Assembly (NCBI RefSeq): GCF_006228385.1
Contig: NZ_CP039852.1
Coordinates: forward strand, 3,736,001 to 3,800,000
DNA length: 64,000 nucleotides
Direction: 5' to 3'
Source of the DNA: Salinimonas iocasae
Lineage (GTDB): Bacteria; Pseudomonadota; Gammaproteobacteria; Enterobacterales; Alteromonadaceae
Below, piece after piece: positions 1 to 8,975 of the stretch; position 1 is the first letter of the stretch; the number at the start of each line of letters is the position of its first letter. The notes beneath the pieces are model-generated. The model saw only the letters and a list, made by a program, of their open reading frames with translations. It ran no database searches and had not been told where the DNA came from. Made by a program: the position numbers and the translations under genes.

Positions 1-456
1 ATTCTGCGAGGTGGCGCGCTTCAAAAACATCGTGTAAACCACCGCATACCCCACCAGAGAAGCAAGCGTCAGCCAGGCAGTAAGCGCGTTAATCCACAGA
101 TATAAAATGCCGAATCCTAAAACGCCCAGTGCTGCAGCAAAGTAGAGTGCACTGGCTACCGGTACTCGTCCTTTGGCGACCGGCCGGTTAAAGGTTCGGG
201 CCATGATACTGTCGATACGATGATCAACGACATGATTAATAACCGCAGCGCTGCTGGCCAGCAAACCAATCCCGGTCAAGCCGCCAATCAGCACACTGGC
301 AGGGATCCAGCTTTGCGACGCCAGACACATGCCAACCAGTGCGGTCAGTAATAGCAGCATTACTACGCGAGGTTTAGTGAGTTCATAGTATTCGCGCCAG
401 CGGGGAATTTTTCCTACCGATTCTGAATAGTCCCGTGCATCAATAGATTTAGCCAT
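1..456 (-). CDS. ctaB: Protoheme IX farnesyltransferase (heme O synthase), N-terminal part
   Basis: This membrane enzyme adds a farnesyl group to protoheme IX to give heme O, the first step to the heme A of the terminal oxidase. The 152 N-terminal residues are present and the rest runs off the left edge. The UbiA-type signature is visible: N-x3-D-x3-D-x2-M-x-RT, then NRP. Hydrophobic helices lie before and after it. The ATG overlaps the last 8 bases of ctaA, which suggests translational coupling as the last visible gene of the oxidase operon. The family assignment is firm. Confidence 0.95.
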   Translation of the reverse strand, partial: MAKSIDARDYSESVGKIPRWREYYELTKPRVVMLLLLTALVGMCLASQSWIPASVLIGGLTGIGLLASSAAVINHVVDHRIDSIMARTFNRPVAKGRVPVASALYFAAALGVLGFGILYLWINALTAWLTLASLVGYAVVYTMFLKRATSQN

Positions 457-1438
457 TTGCCCTCCGCTGCATCATAGAAAGGTTGAAGGTAATCCACACC
501 ATAATGAGCAGGAGCATGGCGGCAACAAAGTTGTGAGCAACAGCAATGGTCAGTGGCAGGCTCATAACCACATTACTGATTCCCAGTCCGACCTGGGCGC
601 TTAGCACGGTAATGAGCGCAACCCCTGCGGTATTCATCAGTTTTGACTGAACTCTGAGCAGCCAGATTCCCAGTGTCAGTAAATAGGCAAAAGTGACCAG
701 TGCACCCGCCCGGTGAATGATGTGCATCGTCATACGAGCAGGGTAATCGTGTACACCGAATTCATAGTTTTCAGCGTGAGGAACGCTGTAGGCAGAAGGG
801 ACATCAATCTGCGTCCACCATTGTCCCTCGCAAACTGGAAAGTTTGTACATGCCAGTGCAGCATAATTCGCGGATGTCCAGCCACCCAGCGCTATCTGAC
901 AGCCCAGTATAATCATTCCCACAAACGCAAATCCCAGCATGCGTTTGGCAGACTTGAGTTTATCGCGGCACATATTAGGGCTGAGCCTCAGGTATAACAC
1001 GAACAGGCAGGTCAGCACGCCAAATCCGCCAAGCAGGTGTCCCATCACCACCACCGGCAACAAGTTCAGTGTTACCGTCCACATGCCCAGTGCAGCCTGA
1101 AAGATCACCAACGCACACAAAAACAGCGGTAGTCCCAGTGGCATTCTTGCGTCGCGACGTATGGCAGCCCAGGCCGCGATTGCGAAAATCATGAGGCCCA
1201 GGGCACCTGCAAAGTAACGATGTATCATCTCGCTCCATGCCTTACTGGCTTCCACCGGGCGATGGGGAAATGCGCTATTTGCCGCATTAACCTTGTCGGC
1301 GGTTGAGGGTACAAACAGTTCACCATAACAGCCGGGCCAGTCAGGACACCCCAGGCCTGCGTCAGTAAGCCGTGTATAAGCGCCCAATACGATGACAAGA
1401 ATCGCCAGCATCAGACTACAAAAAATTAGTTTTCTCAT
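449..1438 (-). CDS. ctaA: Heme A synthase (COX15/CtaA family)
   Basis: CtaA oxidises the C8 methyl of heme O to the formyl group of heme A in the inner membrane. The 329-residue protein has about eight hydrophobic helices. The N-terminal motif [19 protein letters not shown] carries one periplasmic cysteine pair and [10 protein letters not shown] carries a second. Heme-ligand histidines sit in EMIHRYFAG and in the HIIHR segment. Its length fits the proteobacterial long form. It lies between the Sco-like gene (16-base gap) and ctaB (8-base overlap), so heme A synthesis is encoded with the oxidase that uses it. Confidence 0.95.
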   Translation of the reverse strand: MRKLIFCSLMLAILVIVLGAYTRLTDAGLGCPDWPGCYGELFVPSTADKVNAANSAFPHRPVEASKAWSEMIHRYFAGALGLMIFAIAAWAAIRRDARMPLGLPLFLCALVIFQAALGMWTVTLNLLPVVVMGHLLGGFGVLTCLFVLYLRLSPNMCRDKLKSAKRMLGFAFVGMIILGCQIALGGWTSANYAALACTNFPVCEGQWWTQIDVPSAYSVPHAENYEFGVHDYPARMTMHIIHRAGALVTFAYLLTLGIWLLRVQSKLMNTAGVALITVLSAQVGLGISNVVMSLPLTIAVAHNFVAAMLLLIMVWITFNLSMMQRRANG

Positions 1439-1454
1439 GGCGCCAGCCTCCGTG

Positions 1455-2018
1455 TCAGCCTATGCGGGATAATTTCATTAACTTTTTCACATCAGCCAGC
1501 ATGTCCCGACTGTTAAGGATCGCGGTTTCTCTGTCTGCACTGACCTCGTATCTGAGCATTGCCTGATTCAGCGTATCTACCAGATATACCGTATTGTCCC
1601 CAAACTTATGCAGACGTTTATCCTGTGAAACCGATTGTGCATTAACAATGTTCAGTGGACCGCGTTGCTCTAACTGGTTGATTGCACTGCGATCGCTATC
1701 TTCGGTGACGATCAGTGTTGCCTGTGCCCGATCTGTTTCCCGACCTAACGCCAACCAGACCTGCTGAATGCTGTAGATAGCATTCTTACACTGACTATCG
1801 CACCGGGCGGGGACCCGGTACACTAATCGCCACTTCGGGGGCTGCTTTTGCAGTGCGGCACTAAAATCAACTACGGGCTGTATGAGCTCTCCTTTGTTTG
1901 TCGTCCCGCGGTTGAACCAGTTGTTATCCAGTGCAACTTTGGCCACCAGCACGGGAATAACGAACGCTGCCAGAACACCGAAAAAAGTCAGACGTTTAGA
2001 ATGATTGGTTTTTGTCAT
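1455..2018 (-). CDS. Membrane-anchored thioredoxin-fold-like protein of the cytochrome oxidase operon (Sco-like candidate)
   Basis: A 187-residue protein with one N-terminal membrane anchor (about residues 11-30) and a soluble, probably periplasmic domain. The domain contains C73-x3-C77 in a VPARCDSQC context and later a YLVD strand (145-148) preceded by H137. Sco1/SenC copper chaperones also use a CxxxC pair, a distal histidine and a Y-L-(I/M/V)-D strand, so I infer a divergent Sco-like fold that helps CuA assembly or redox control. It overlaps the end of the SURF1 gene by 23 bases and precedes ctaA. From memory, an uncharacterised gene occupies this slot in other gammaproteobacterial cox operons. 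The operon role is likely; the fold is unproven. Confidence 0.7.
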   Translation of the reverse strand: MTKTNHSKRLTFFGVLAAFVIPVLVAKVALDNNWFNRGTTNKGELIQPVVDFSAALQKQPPKWRLVYRVPARCDSQCKNAIYSIQQVWLALGRETDRAQATLIVTEDSDRSAINQLEQRGPLNIVNAQSVSQDKRLHKFGDNTVYLVDTLNQAMLRYEVSADRETAILNSRDMLADVKKLMKLSRIG

Positions 2019-2751
2019 TGCGGTTACCTCTGGGAAAGAAAACGATCAACGCGATGATGGATGCAGCCAGCGCCAGACCAAACCATTGAACAGCGTAAGC
2101 CAGATGCTTTTTAGGTGGCATGACTACAGGTTGCCAGTTACGTACAAATTGTTCGTCAACCGGCGATTCAAGTTGAATGATGTAGGGCTTAAGATGTAGA
2201 TCGGTATTGGCATTCAGCATGCTGATATCTATTTTTTGCAGAAGCACTTCACGACCGCTAAAGGCAGAAGCCGTCTCGCGCACAACCGGATTGTGGCCAG
2301 GCACAGATACCGTACCTTTGAAAGTGGCCCGATCTACCGGTAACTGCACCTGCGGTAGGATGTCGCGATAAGCGCCGGCAGGCACCCAGCCGAAGTTAAG
2401 TAAGACATTACCGGATTCGGTACTAACAGGCGCCAACACATGATAGCCGACTCGTCCCTCAACTATCTGATTATCAATATAAAACGTAGTGTTACCGATT
2501 CGCTTTCCATTGAATGTAACGGGTAAGTCACGGCTCTCGCTCAGTGTTGCAGGCAGGTCAAACAGGGAAATTGGTCCATTGGTCTGTTTTTGCGCTATGC
2601 TAGCCAAACGCGCTTCTTTTTGATGCATTCGATCCAGTTGCCATAAGCCAAGTCGAAACATCAAACCTATGGCAAGCAGTGTCACCACTATCGCAATCCA
2701 GCGCGTGGCGGTAAACCGGTGGTGGTGAGGCTGGCCGTTATTCAGGGACAC
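1996..2751 (-). CDS. SURF1 family cytochrome c oxidase assembly protein
   Basis: SURF1 proteins help insert heme a3 into subunit I during oxidase assembly. With a GTG start at 2751 the product is 251 residues. It has a first helix (about residues 20-38) followed by GLWQLDRMHQKEARL, and a second helix near the C-terminus (LAYAVQWFGLALAASIIAL), the usual two-helix hairpin around a periplasmic domain. The open frame continues to 2943, but those extra 64 residues are low-complexity (His/Asn/Gln-rich) and are antisense to the DUF2909 gene, so I reject them. No strong ribosome site precedes the GTG, so the exact start is uncertain. The 3' end overlaps the Sco-like gene. Confidence 0.88.
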   Translation of the reverse strand: MSLNNGQPHHHRFTATRWIAIVVTLLAIGLMFRLGLWQLDRMHQKEARLASIAQKQTNGPISLFDLPATLSESRDLPVTFNGKRIGNTTFYIDNQIVEGRVGYHVLAPVSTESGNVLLNFGWVPAGAYRDILPQVQLPVDRATFKGTVSVPGHNPVVRETASAFSGREVLLQKIDISMLNANTDLHLKPYIIQLESPVDEQFVRNWQPVVMPPKKHLAYAVQWFGLALAASIIALIVFFPRGNRNDKNQSF

Positions 2752-2754
2752 GGA

Positions 2755-2964
2755 ATGATTGTTAAAGTAATTTTGATTGGCCTGCTCATTTTCATGGTTG
2801 TTAACCTGTTCATGGCTATGCGAGTAATGATGAAGAATGACCCCGACGGGCAACCTATGAGCAAATACATTGGCCGGCGCGTACTCACTTCGGTATGTAT
2901 TGTGCTCATCATTTTGCTGGCGGTTGCCCTGGACCTGATTCATCTTAATCCCCGGCCTTATTAA
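2755..2964 (+). CDS. DUF2909 family small two-helix membrane protein
   Basis: A 69-residue protein with two hydrophobic helices (about 2-20 and 47-63) separated by a short polar loop containing MMKNDPDGQPMSKYIGRR. This matches the DUF2909 family of small proteins found beside cytochrome oxidase genes; the function is unknown. An AGGGA ribosome site lies at 2744-2748, six bases before the ATG. The gene is on the strand opposite to the whole oxidase operon: its ATG is three bases from the GTG of SURF1, and its stop is eight bases from the end of ctaE. Confidence 0.8.
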   Translation: MIVKVILIGLLIFMVVNLFMAMRVMMKNDPDGQPMSKYIGRRVLTSVCIVLIILLAVALDLIHLNPRPY

Positions 2965-2972
2965 TCGCGCTC

Positions 2973-3851
2973 TTAGAGCACATATACAAATATGAACAGC
3001 ATTACCCAGACGACATCGACGAAATGCCAGTACCAGCTGCCGGCCTGAAAAGCAAAATGGTTATCTGGGGTAAAGTGCCCTTTAAGTACCCTGAAGAACA
3101 GCACCATTAAGATGATGGTTCCCAGCGTCACATGCATTCCGTGAAAGCCTGTGAGCAAAAAGAACGTGTTGCCGTAAATTCCCGACTGCAATGTCAGTCC
3201 CAGGTCGCGATACGCGTGAATATATTCCTGCACCTGGAAATATAAGAAAATACACCCGAGCAGAATGGTGGCGCCCAGCATCCAGGTAAGCTGTTTACGT
3301 TTATTCTTTTCCAACCCAACATGGGCAAAGTGCAGCGTGACCGATGAAATAAGCAAAATGATTGTATTGATCGTTGGCAGACCAGCTGGCCCCATTGCCT
3401 GCGTCTTCGTGCCGTCAGGGGTGGTAACTAGTGGCCAAAGCGCCTGGAATTGTGGCCAGAGAACCTCATTAGTCATTGCGTTATTTGATGCCCCGCCCAG
3501 CCAGGGGACTGAAATGGTACGCGCATAAAGTAGAGCGCCAAAAAATGCAGCAAAAAACATCACTTCAGAAAAGATAAACCAGGTCATACCCTGCCGGTAC
3601 GACCTGCCCAGCTGTGCACTGTAAAGTCCGGCCATTGATTCATCGATTTGGTTTTTAAACCAGCCAACAATCATGACCAGTAGCACCACTAATCCGGCGA
3701 GCAGGATATGAGTGCCATAGCCCGAGGCATCCCGGGTAGACTCAATAACCACATTGGCAGCGCCCACCGCAATCAAAAACAGTGCAACGGCTCCCACAAT
3801 CGGCCATGGGCTTTGCGCCGGTACGTAGTACTTTTCATAAGACTGCTGCAT
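2973..3851 (-). CDS. ctaE: Cytochrome c oxidase subunit III
   Basis: Subunit III of the aa3-type oxidase stabilises subunit I and its proton uptake. The 292 residues form seven hydrophobic helices, with family motifs including FFAAFFGALLYAR, LTGFHGMHVTLG and the C-terminal WHFVDVVWVMLF. The length is normal. It follows ctaG by 34 bases and is followed, on the other strand, by the convergent DUF2909 gene only eight bases away. The assignment is secure. Confidence 0.97.
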   Translation of the reverse strand: MQQSYEKYYVPAQSPWPIVGAVALFLIAVGAANVVIESTRDASGYGTHILLAGLVVLLVMIVGWFKNQIDESMAGLYSAQLGRSYRQGMTWFIFSEVMFFAAFFGALLYARTISVPWLGGASNNAMTNEVLWPQFQALWPLVTTPDGTKTQAMGPAGLPTINTIILLISSVTLHFAHVGLEKNKRKQLTWMLGATILLGCIFLYFQVQEYIHAYRDLGLTLQSGIYGNTFFLLTGFHGMHVTLGTIILMVLFFRVLKGHFTPDNHFAFQAGSWYWHFVDVVWVMLFIFVYVL

Positions 3852-3885
3852 GACTTTCTCCCTCTCACATCGTAATTAGGTCGTC

Positions 3886-4470
3886 TTAATCGCTGCGTCC
3901 GGCGCGGTTAAGATAAGGGTTATCTGAACTAGGTAATGAATCGGCACGCGCCGACACATCAAAAAGTGTGTACTGAACAGTAAAGTAAGAAATATCGTCC
4001 GGTATTTGCGGATCGACATAAAACGACATTGGCATGGTCGCCTCTCCACCGCCGTCTAACGGCTGCTGATTAAAGCAGAAGCATTCTGTTTTATTCAGAT
4101 ACAAAGCGGCTTCACCCGGTGATACAGATGGAATAGCCTGAGCAACAAAGTCTCTTCGCATAGGGTTCCGGACATAAAAGTCGACTGTTTTCAGTTCACC
4201 GGGATGCACCTTGACCCGTTTCGTATTTGCCCTGAACTCCCAGGGCATGCCTGTGTGAGTCCGGGTCAGAAACTCGACCGTAACCTGACGACTTTTATCT
4301 ACTGTCGGTGCGGTATAAACCGCAGCGCTTGCATTGGTTTTGCCATTGATGCCGGTAATATCGCAGAACACGTCATACAGCGGCACCAGCGCAAAACCAA
4401 ATCCAAACATGCCAATAACGATCACCACCAGTCGGATGACCATGGAGCGGTGACCAGATGCCGAAGACAT
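3886..4470 (-). CDS. ctaG: Cytochrome c oxidase copper-assembly protein CtaG/Cox11
   Basis: Cox11-type proteins deliver copper to the CuB site of subunit I. The 194-residue protein has one N-terminal membrane helix (about residues 10-30), a CDITGI cysteine motif after it, and the copper-binding CFCF motif followed by NQQ in a beta-rich periplasmic domain. It sits two bases after ctaD, so the two are probably translationally coupled, and ctaE follows. Order and length match proteobacterial operons. Confidence 0.96.
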   Translation of the reverse strand: MSSASGHRSMVIRLVVIVIGMFGFGFALVPLYDVFCDITGINGKTNASAAVYTAPTVDKSRQVTVEFLTRTHTGMPWEFRANTKRVKVHPGELKTVDFYVRNPMRRDFVAQAIPSVSPGEAALYLNKTECFCFNQQPLDGGGEATMPMSFYVDPQIPDDISYFTVQYTLFDVSARADSLPSSDNPYLNRAGRSD

Positions 4471-4472
4471 AC

Positions 4473-6098
4473 TTATTTCACCACCGGTGGTGTTTCAAAT
4501 GTGTGATAAGGCGCAGGTGACGGAATTTCCCACTCCAGCCCATTTGCACCTTCCCAGACCCTGTCACTTACCGGCTCTCCCTGTTTGCGACATGCCTGAA
4601 TGACTACCACCAGAAATATCAGCTGTGACAATCCAAACGCGAAGCCACCAATACTTATCCACTGGTTATAATCAGCAAACTGCAGCGAATAATCTGGAAT
4701 TCGGCGTGGCATACCTGCCAGACCAACAAAGTGCATGGGGAAGAACAGCACGTTTACCGAAATAAGCGAGCACCAGAAGTGCGCTTTCGCAAGTCCTATA
4801 TTGAACATTTTTCCGGTCCACTTCGGTAGCCAGTAGTAAACGGCCGCCATAATGGAGAATATTGCGCCAGTGACCAGTACGTAATGAAAGTGAGCCACTA
4901 CAAAGTAGGTATCATGGTACTGAAAATCGACCGGCGTGATGGCCAGCATCAGCCCCGACAGCCCGCCAATAGTGAATAAAACGATGAAGGCAAGTGCAAA
5001 AAGCATCGGTACTTCGAAGGTCATTGAGCCTCGCCACATGGTGGCTACCCAGTTAAACACCTTCACGCCTGTTGGCACTGAGATTAGCATGGTGGCGAAC
5101 ATGAAAAACATTTCCATATACACCGGCATTCCCGTGGTGAACATATGGTGTGCCCAGACCACGAATGACAACAGCGCGATAGAGGCTGTGGCATAAACCA
5201 TTGAGGCGTAACCAAACAAAGGTTTGCGGGCGAAGGTGGGTACAATGTGGGAGATAATGCCAAAAGCCGGCAGAATCATGATGTACACCTCAGGATGCCC
5301 GAAGAACCAGAAAATATGCTGGAACATTACCGGATCACCACCTCCGGCGGCATCGAAAAAGCTGGTGCCGAAAAACTTATCGGTTAGTACCATAGTCACC
5401 GCCCCCGCCAGCACTGGCATAACAGCTATCAATAAGAAAGCAGTAATTAACCAGGTCCACACGAACAACGGCATTTTCATCCAGGTCATACCCGGCGCAC
5501 GCATATTAAAGATGGTAACGATAACGTTTATCGCGCCCATGATGGATGAGATACCCATAATATGGACAGAAAACACAAACAGCGCGGTACTGTCATTGCT
5601 GTAGGTGGTTGAAAGAGGTGCGTAGAATGTCCAGCCAAAATTAGGACCACCACCTTCTGTAAACAATGACGCAAGCAAAATAGTAAAAGCGAAAGGCAGG
5701 ATCCAGAAGCTCCAGTTATTCATTCTGGGCAATGCCATATCCGGTGCGCCAATCATCATGGGCACCAGCCAGTTAGCCAAACCTACAAAGGCAGGCATAA
5801 CCGCACCGAATACCATAATGAGGCCGTGTACCGTGGTCATCTGATTGAAAAAATCAGGCTCTACAATTTGTAAACCGGGCTGAAACAGCTCTGCACGAAT
5901 GACCATCGCCATCGCACCACCGGTTAAAAACATAATGAAGGAAAACCACAGATACAGGGTGCCGATATCTTTATGGTTGGTCGTAAGAATCCAACGCATT
6001 ATGCCTTTTGGAATATGATGCTCGTGATCATCGTGATGATTGTCATGCTCAGCTGTGACACCCGCACCATGAGAAGATAAATCAGTTGCTTTAGTCAT
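4473..6098 (-). CDS. ctaD: Cytochrome c oxidase subunit I (aa3 type)
   Basis: The catalytic subunit reduces O2 to water at the heme a3-CuB centre and pumps protons. In the 541 residues I see the heme a ligand H91 (TTVHGL), the CuB/Tyr crosslink motif GHPEVY (H268, Y272), the CuB pair H317-H318, and [11 protein letters not shown] with H395, H403 and H405. The glutamate in GHPEVY and a conserved Lys (about 346) indicate an A-type enzyme with D and K channels. The first 30 residues are unusually rich in His and Asp ([11 protein letters not shown]), a possible metal-binding tail. It follows ctaC by nine bases. Confidence 0.98.
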   Translation of the reverse strand: MTKATDLSSHGAGVTAEHDNHHDDHEHHIPKGIMRWILTTNHKDIGTLYLWFSFIMFLTGGAMAMVIRAELFQPGLQIVEPDFFNQMTTVHGLIMVFGAVMPAFVGLANWLVPMMIGAPDMALPRMNNWSFWILPFAFTILLASLFTEGGGPNFGWTFYAPLSTTYSNDSTALFVFSVHIMGISSIMGAINVIVTIFNMRAPGMTWMKMPLFVWTWLITAFLLIAVMPVLAGAVTMVLTDKFFGTSFFDAAGGGDPVMFQHIFWFFGHPEVYIMILPAFGIISHIVPTFARKPLFGYASMVYATASIALLSFVVWAHHMFTTGMPVYMEMFFMFATMLISVPTGVKVFNWVATMWRGSMTFEVPMLFALAFIVLFTIGGLSGLMLAITPVDFQYHDTYFVVAHFHYVLVTGAIFSIMAAVYYWLPKWTGKMFNIGLAKAHFWCSLISVNVLFFPMHFVGLAGMPRRIPDYSLQFADYNQWISIGGFAFGLSQLIFLVVVIQACRKQGEPVSDRVWEGANGLEWEIPSPAPYHTFETPPVVK

Positions 6099-6107
6099 GG
6101 TGCTCTC

Positions 6108-7256
6108 CTATTGGCCCTTGTTGAATGCATCAACATCTTTTGGTTGCACAATTTCGCCGGTGTCATTGCCCCAGGCATTTCGCTCATAGGTAATAACGGC
6201 AGCTAGCTCTTTAAGCGAAAGCATCTTGCCAAAAGCCTGCATGGCAGTACCGGTCTTGCCATTTACAACAATATCAAGGTGGCCCTGCATATCTTCCAGC
6301 GCAATTTTGCTGCCTTTTAATGCCGGGAATGTACCGGGCAACCCTTCCCCATTGGGCATATGGCAAGCTGCACATGTGGCGTTGTAAACCTTTTTACCCT
6401 CTACCATCAGCTCGTCCATACTCATGTTCATCGCCAACAGTCGCTGCTCTTCCTCTTTTGCCTTGCGCTGGGCTTCTTCCTGCTCGCTCATCCAGGCATC
6501 GAATTCGGCAGGCTCTTTTGCTACCACCACAATCGGCATGAAGCCGTGGTCTTTACCACACAACTCTGCGCACTGACCGCGATAAAGGCCCGGTTCATTA
6601 ACCTTGGTCCACGCTTCGTTAATAAATCCGGGATTGGCGTCTTTTTTGACCGCAAAATCCGGCACCCACCATGAATGGATAACGTCATCAGAGGTGATAA
6701 GGAAGCGCACTTTCTGATCTGTTGGAATCACCAGCGGCTGATCCACTTCAAGCAGGTAATTCTCGCCCTTTTCATAGCGGTTACTTATTTGCTCACGTTG
6801 GGTAGCCAATAACGAGTAGAACGACACTTCTGAATCCATATAACGGTAATGCCATTTCCATTGAGATCCGGTGACCAGCACAGTGAGATCAGGCTCGGAG
6901 GTATCTTCCATCGCAATCAGAGTGTTTGCCGCGGGCACGGCCATGAAAATCAGAATAAGAAAAGGGACGACGGTCCAGGCAACTTCGACTTTAACGCTTT
7001 CGTGAAATTTCGCTGGTTTCGCGCCACGGGATTTTCGATGAAAGTACATCGAAACGAACATCACCCCAAAAACAACCACTGCGATGATTACGCAAATAAG
7101 AAACATCAGCATGTGCAGGTCGTATACCTGTCCACTGATATCCGTCACTCCTTTTCGCAGGTTTATGTCAGAAACTGCCTGTGTATCTGCCAAACCGACA
7201 GATGATACCGATAGTGTTCCCCAAACCATCATTGCGATACTCGCGAGCTTTTTCAC
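6108..7256 (-). CDS. ctaC: Cytochrome c oxidase subunit II with fused cytochrome c domain
   Basis: Subunit II takes electrons from cytochrome c through the CuA site. The order is: signal peptide (1 to about 23), two membrane helices (about 47-70 and 92-113), a cupredoxin domain with H194, C229, E231, C233, H237 and M240, a charged linker rich in Glu/Lys/Arg (about 255-275), and a C-terminal cytochrome c domain with CAACH at 295-299. The fusion marks a caa3-like enzyme carrying its own electron-entry heme. It is the first gene of the operon; the 376-base region upstream should hold its promoter. Confidence 0.97.
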   Translation of the reverse strand: MKKLASIAMMVWGTLSVSSVGLADTQAVSDINLRKGVTDISGQVYDLHMLMFLICVIIAVVVFGVMFVSMYFHRKSRGAKPAKFHESVKVEVAWTVVPFLILIFMAVPAANTLIAMEDTSEPDLTVLVTGSQWKWHYRYMDSEVSFYSLLATQREQISNRYEKGENYLLEVDQPLVIPTDQKVRFLITSDDVIHSWWVPDFAVKKDANPGFINEAWTKVNEPGLYRGQCAELCGKDHGFMPIVVVAKEPAEFDAWMSEQEEAQRKAKEEEQRLLAMNMSMDELMVEGKKVYNATCAACHMPNGEGLPGTFPALKGSKIALEDMQGHLDIVVNGKTGTAMQAFGKMLSLKELAAVITYERNAWGNDTGEIVQPKDVDAFNKGQ

Positions 7257-7632
7257 TCAACACCTCCGTGATGGACGAATCATGGAAGGCGACTCAATCG
7301 ACCATAGACCCGAAATATTGTGCAATCTCTTATAATGGGATTGTTTATCTACTTGTTATCTTTATGTTAATAACAGTATAAGAATTAAACAAATTTAAGT
7401 CGGAGTCTAGTGATTTAATAAAAAATTGTGCAAAAAGTTAGCAAGCGCTTGATATGCGGGTAGTCTTTGAAAGGATAAAATATGAGGTCAGAAATAAAGT
7501 GAAAGCTGCACGTTTTATAGATAAAAGTGCGATATACCTGATGGGAGGAATAGGTAAAAGTTTATCGAAGGAAGAAAGCTTAAATTCAATACTCTCACTG
7601 CACATAAGAGGCGCAATGAGAGTAAATATCTG
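7257..7632. other. Intergenic region between ctaC and lexA, no gene seen
   Basis: An AT-rich stretch between the divergent 5' end of ctaC and the 3' end of lexA. It should contain the oxidase operon promoter; TATACT-like and TATAAG-like hexamers occur around 7330-7385 on the minus strand, but I could not pair one with a convincing -35. It also holds the hairpin downstream of lexA (7591-7623). A plus-strand open frame here runs into lexA and shows no protein-like features. Confidence 0.6.
7591..7623 (-). terminator. Stable hairpin just downstream of lexA
   Basis: On the minus strand ACTCTCATTGC and GCAGTGAGAGT pair over 11 positions (one G-U) around an 11-base loop, ten bases after the lexA stop. 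The wobble sits so that the RNA read from lexA pairs fully while the opposite strand has a C-A mismatch, which favours a role in the lexA transcript. The U-tract is missing, so this may be a 3' stability element rather than a simple terminator. Confidence 0.45.
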
Positions 7633-8262
7633 TTACATCCAGTCTGCGTTACGTATGACTCCCACAGCCAGACCTTCTATCGCAAGTGCCTGAGATGTTA
7701 AATCAACTTTGATCGGCGCAAACTCATCATTCTCTGCATGTAAGAGCACTTCATGACCGCGTTTCTCAAAGCGTTTCACAGTAACATCATCTTCAACCCG
7801 GGCAACAACCACCTGACCATTGTGGATGTCTGTGGTTCTGTGTACGGCCAACAAGTCACCATCCAGAATACCGATATCCTTCATACTCATGCCGTCAACA
7901 CGCAGTAGAAAGTCTGCGTGCGGTTTGAACAGGCTGGGATCCACCTGATAATGACTTTCGATATGCTCCTGGGCAAGAATAGGCTCACCGGCTGCAACCC
8001 GACCGATTAATGGCAATCCAGGCTCATCGTTAGTTGCTTCATCTTCCAGCGGTGTGGTTAGCCTTATGCCTCGTGACGTACCCGGCAGTATTTCAATAAC
8101 CCCCTTTCTGGCAAGGGCCTTTAAATGCTCTTCTGCCGCATTAGCGGAGCGAAAACCCAGGCGACTGGCGATCTCAGCACGGGTTGGTGGCATACCGGTT
8201 TCGCGCATATTCGCTTTTATTAATTCAAGCACTTCAGTTTGTCGGGGAGTAAGTGGACGCAT
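7633..8262 (-). CDS. lexA: LexA SOS repressor
   Basis: LexA represses DNA-damage genes and cleaves itself when RecA is activated. The 209-residue protein has an N-terminal winged-helix domain ([14 protein letters not shown], then [13 protein letters not shown]), the cleavage site A91-G92 in RVAAGEP, and the serine/lysine pair S126 (DGMSM) and K163 (VTVKRF). Length and all key residues are normal. A promoter and a near-consensus LexA box lie directly upstream, so it is probably autoregulated. The single DUF2177 gene separates it from divergent plsB; dgkA, which lies between lexA and plsB in E. coli, is absent. Confidence 0.98.
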   Translation of the reverse strand: MRPLTPRQTEVLELIKANMRETGMPPTRAEIASRLGFRSANAAEEHLKALARKGVIEILPGTSRGIRLTTPLEDEATNDEPGLPLIGRVAAGEPILAQEHIESHYQVDPSLFKPHADFLLRVDGMSMKDIGILDGDLLAVHRTTDIHNGQVVVARVEDDVTVKRFEKRGHEVLLHAENDEFAPIKVDLTSQALAIEGLAVGVIRNADWM

Positions 8263-8295
8263 ACACAGCCTGGTTTTTCATACAGTTATCTTTCA

Positions 8296-8311
8296 GAGTA
8301 TATACATACAG
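8296..8311. promoter_or_regulatory. LexA-binding site (SOS box)
   Basis: The plus strand reads GAGT-ATATACAT-ACAG; the minus strand therefore reads CTGT-N8-ACTC, against the consensus CTGT-N8-ACAG. One half is perfect, the other has two mismatches, and the spacer is AT-alternating as in strong boxes. It overlaps the lexA -10 element, the expected place for autorepression. Confidence 0.75.
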
Positions 8312-8324
8312 ATAAATTTGGCAA
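8297..8324 (-). promoter_or_regulatory. Predicted sigma70 promoter of lexA
   Basis: On the minus strand TTGCCA (8324-8319) and TATACT (8302-8297) are separated by 16 bases, giving a start point about 28 bases upstream of the lexA ATG. The SOS box covers the -10 and most of the spacer, consistent with LexA blocking its own transcription. Confidence 0.65.
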
Positions 8325-8470
8325 GCGTTGATCATTGCTCTTATCGTTTGTTATCTGATGCAAGGGCGAAGCCTTCTGGCAACCTGCCGTAATAGGATAT
8401 GCAATATAATGCAAATTCTTTATTTAATACATCCTGAACCAAACGATGATAGTCTGCGTTTTTATCCTCT

Positions 8471-8881
8471 ATGAAGACTAAATTTTCAACACTTGCACTG
8501 GCTTATCTGGCCGTGCTGATCGCATTTGGTGTGCTAGATGGTATTTGGCTGGGCGTTATTGCCATGCCAATGTATGTCGAGCATTTTGACGGCATATTAC
8601 GGGAGCAGTTTATAAGCTGGCCCTGGATTGTTTTTTATCTACTTTATTGCCTGTCGGTTGTCATTGTGGCGGTGAAGCCAACGCTTAACCGTACTGTGGG
8701 CGCTGCCGCTATAAGCGGATTTGTGTTGGGGGCAACGGCCTATGGCACTTACAACCTTACTGCATATTCCATTGTTGCTGACTGGCCGCTAAACATGACG
8801 TTGATTGACTGGCTGTGGGGCTCCGTAGCAACCTGTATTCTGGCGGCGACTGGCAGTATTGTGGCCCGACTACGCACGTAG
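8471..8881 (+). CDS. DUF2177 family membrane protein
   Basis: A 136-residue protein with four predicted membrane helices. The family landmarks are DGIWLGVIAMPMY near the N-terminus and, near the C-terminus, TYNLTAYSIVADWPLNMTLIDWLWG written here only by its key parts TYNLT, DWP and WG. The function of DUF2177 is unknown. It lies between lexA and plsB, reading away from lexA, with its start about 160 bases from the SOS box, so SOS control is not evident. Confidence 0.8.
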   Translation: MKTKFSTLALAYLAVLIAFGVLDGIWLGVIAMPMYVEHFDGILREQFISWPWIVFYLLYCLSVVIVAVKPTLNRTVGAAAISGFVLGATAYGTYNLTAYSIVADWPLNMTLIDWLWGSVATCILAATGSIVARLRT

Positions 8882-8975
8882 CTTTTTGCTCATCATGCCG
8901 GTGCCGGTGTGCTTTTAAGTATTATTAAAAACTTATGGTACACTGCGCCGGATTTTTCTATACAGGACACTTTTC

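Noticed and set aside
2752..2943. A 64-residue N-terminal extension of SURF1
   Set aside because: It is antisense to the DUF2909 gene and low-complexity; SURF1 proteins normally start shortly before the first helix.
7454..7693. A 79-codon plus-strand open frame between ctaC and lexA
   Set aside because: It overlaps the 3' end of lexA and the lexA hairpin, and lacks a ribosome site and domain features.
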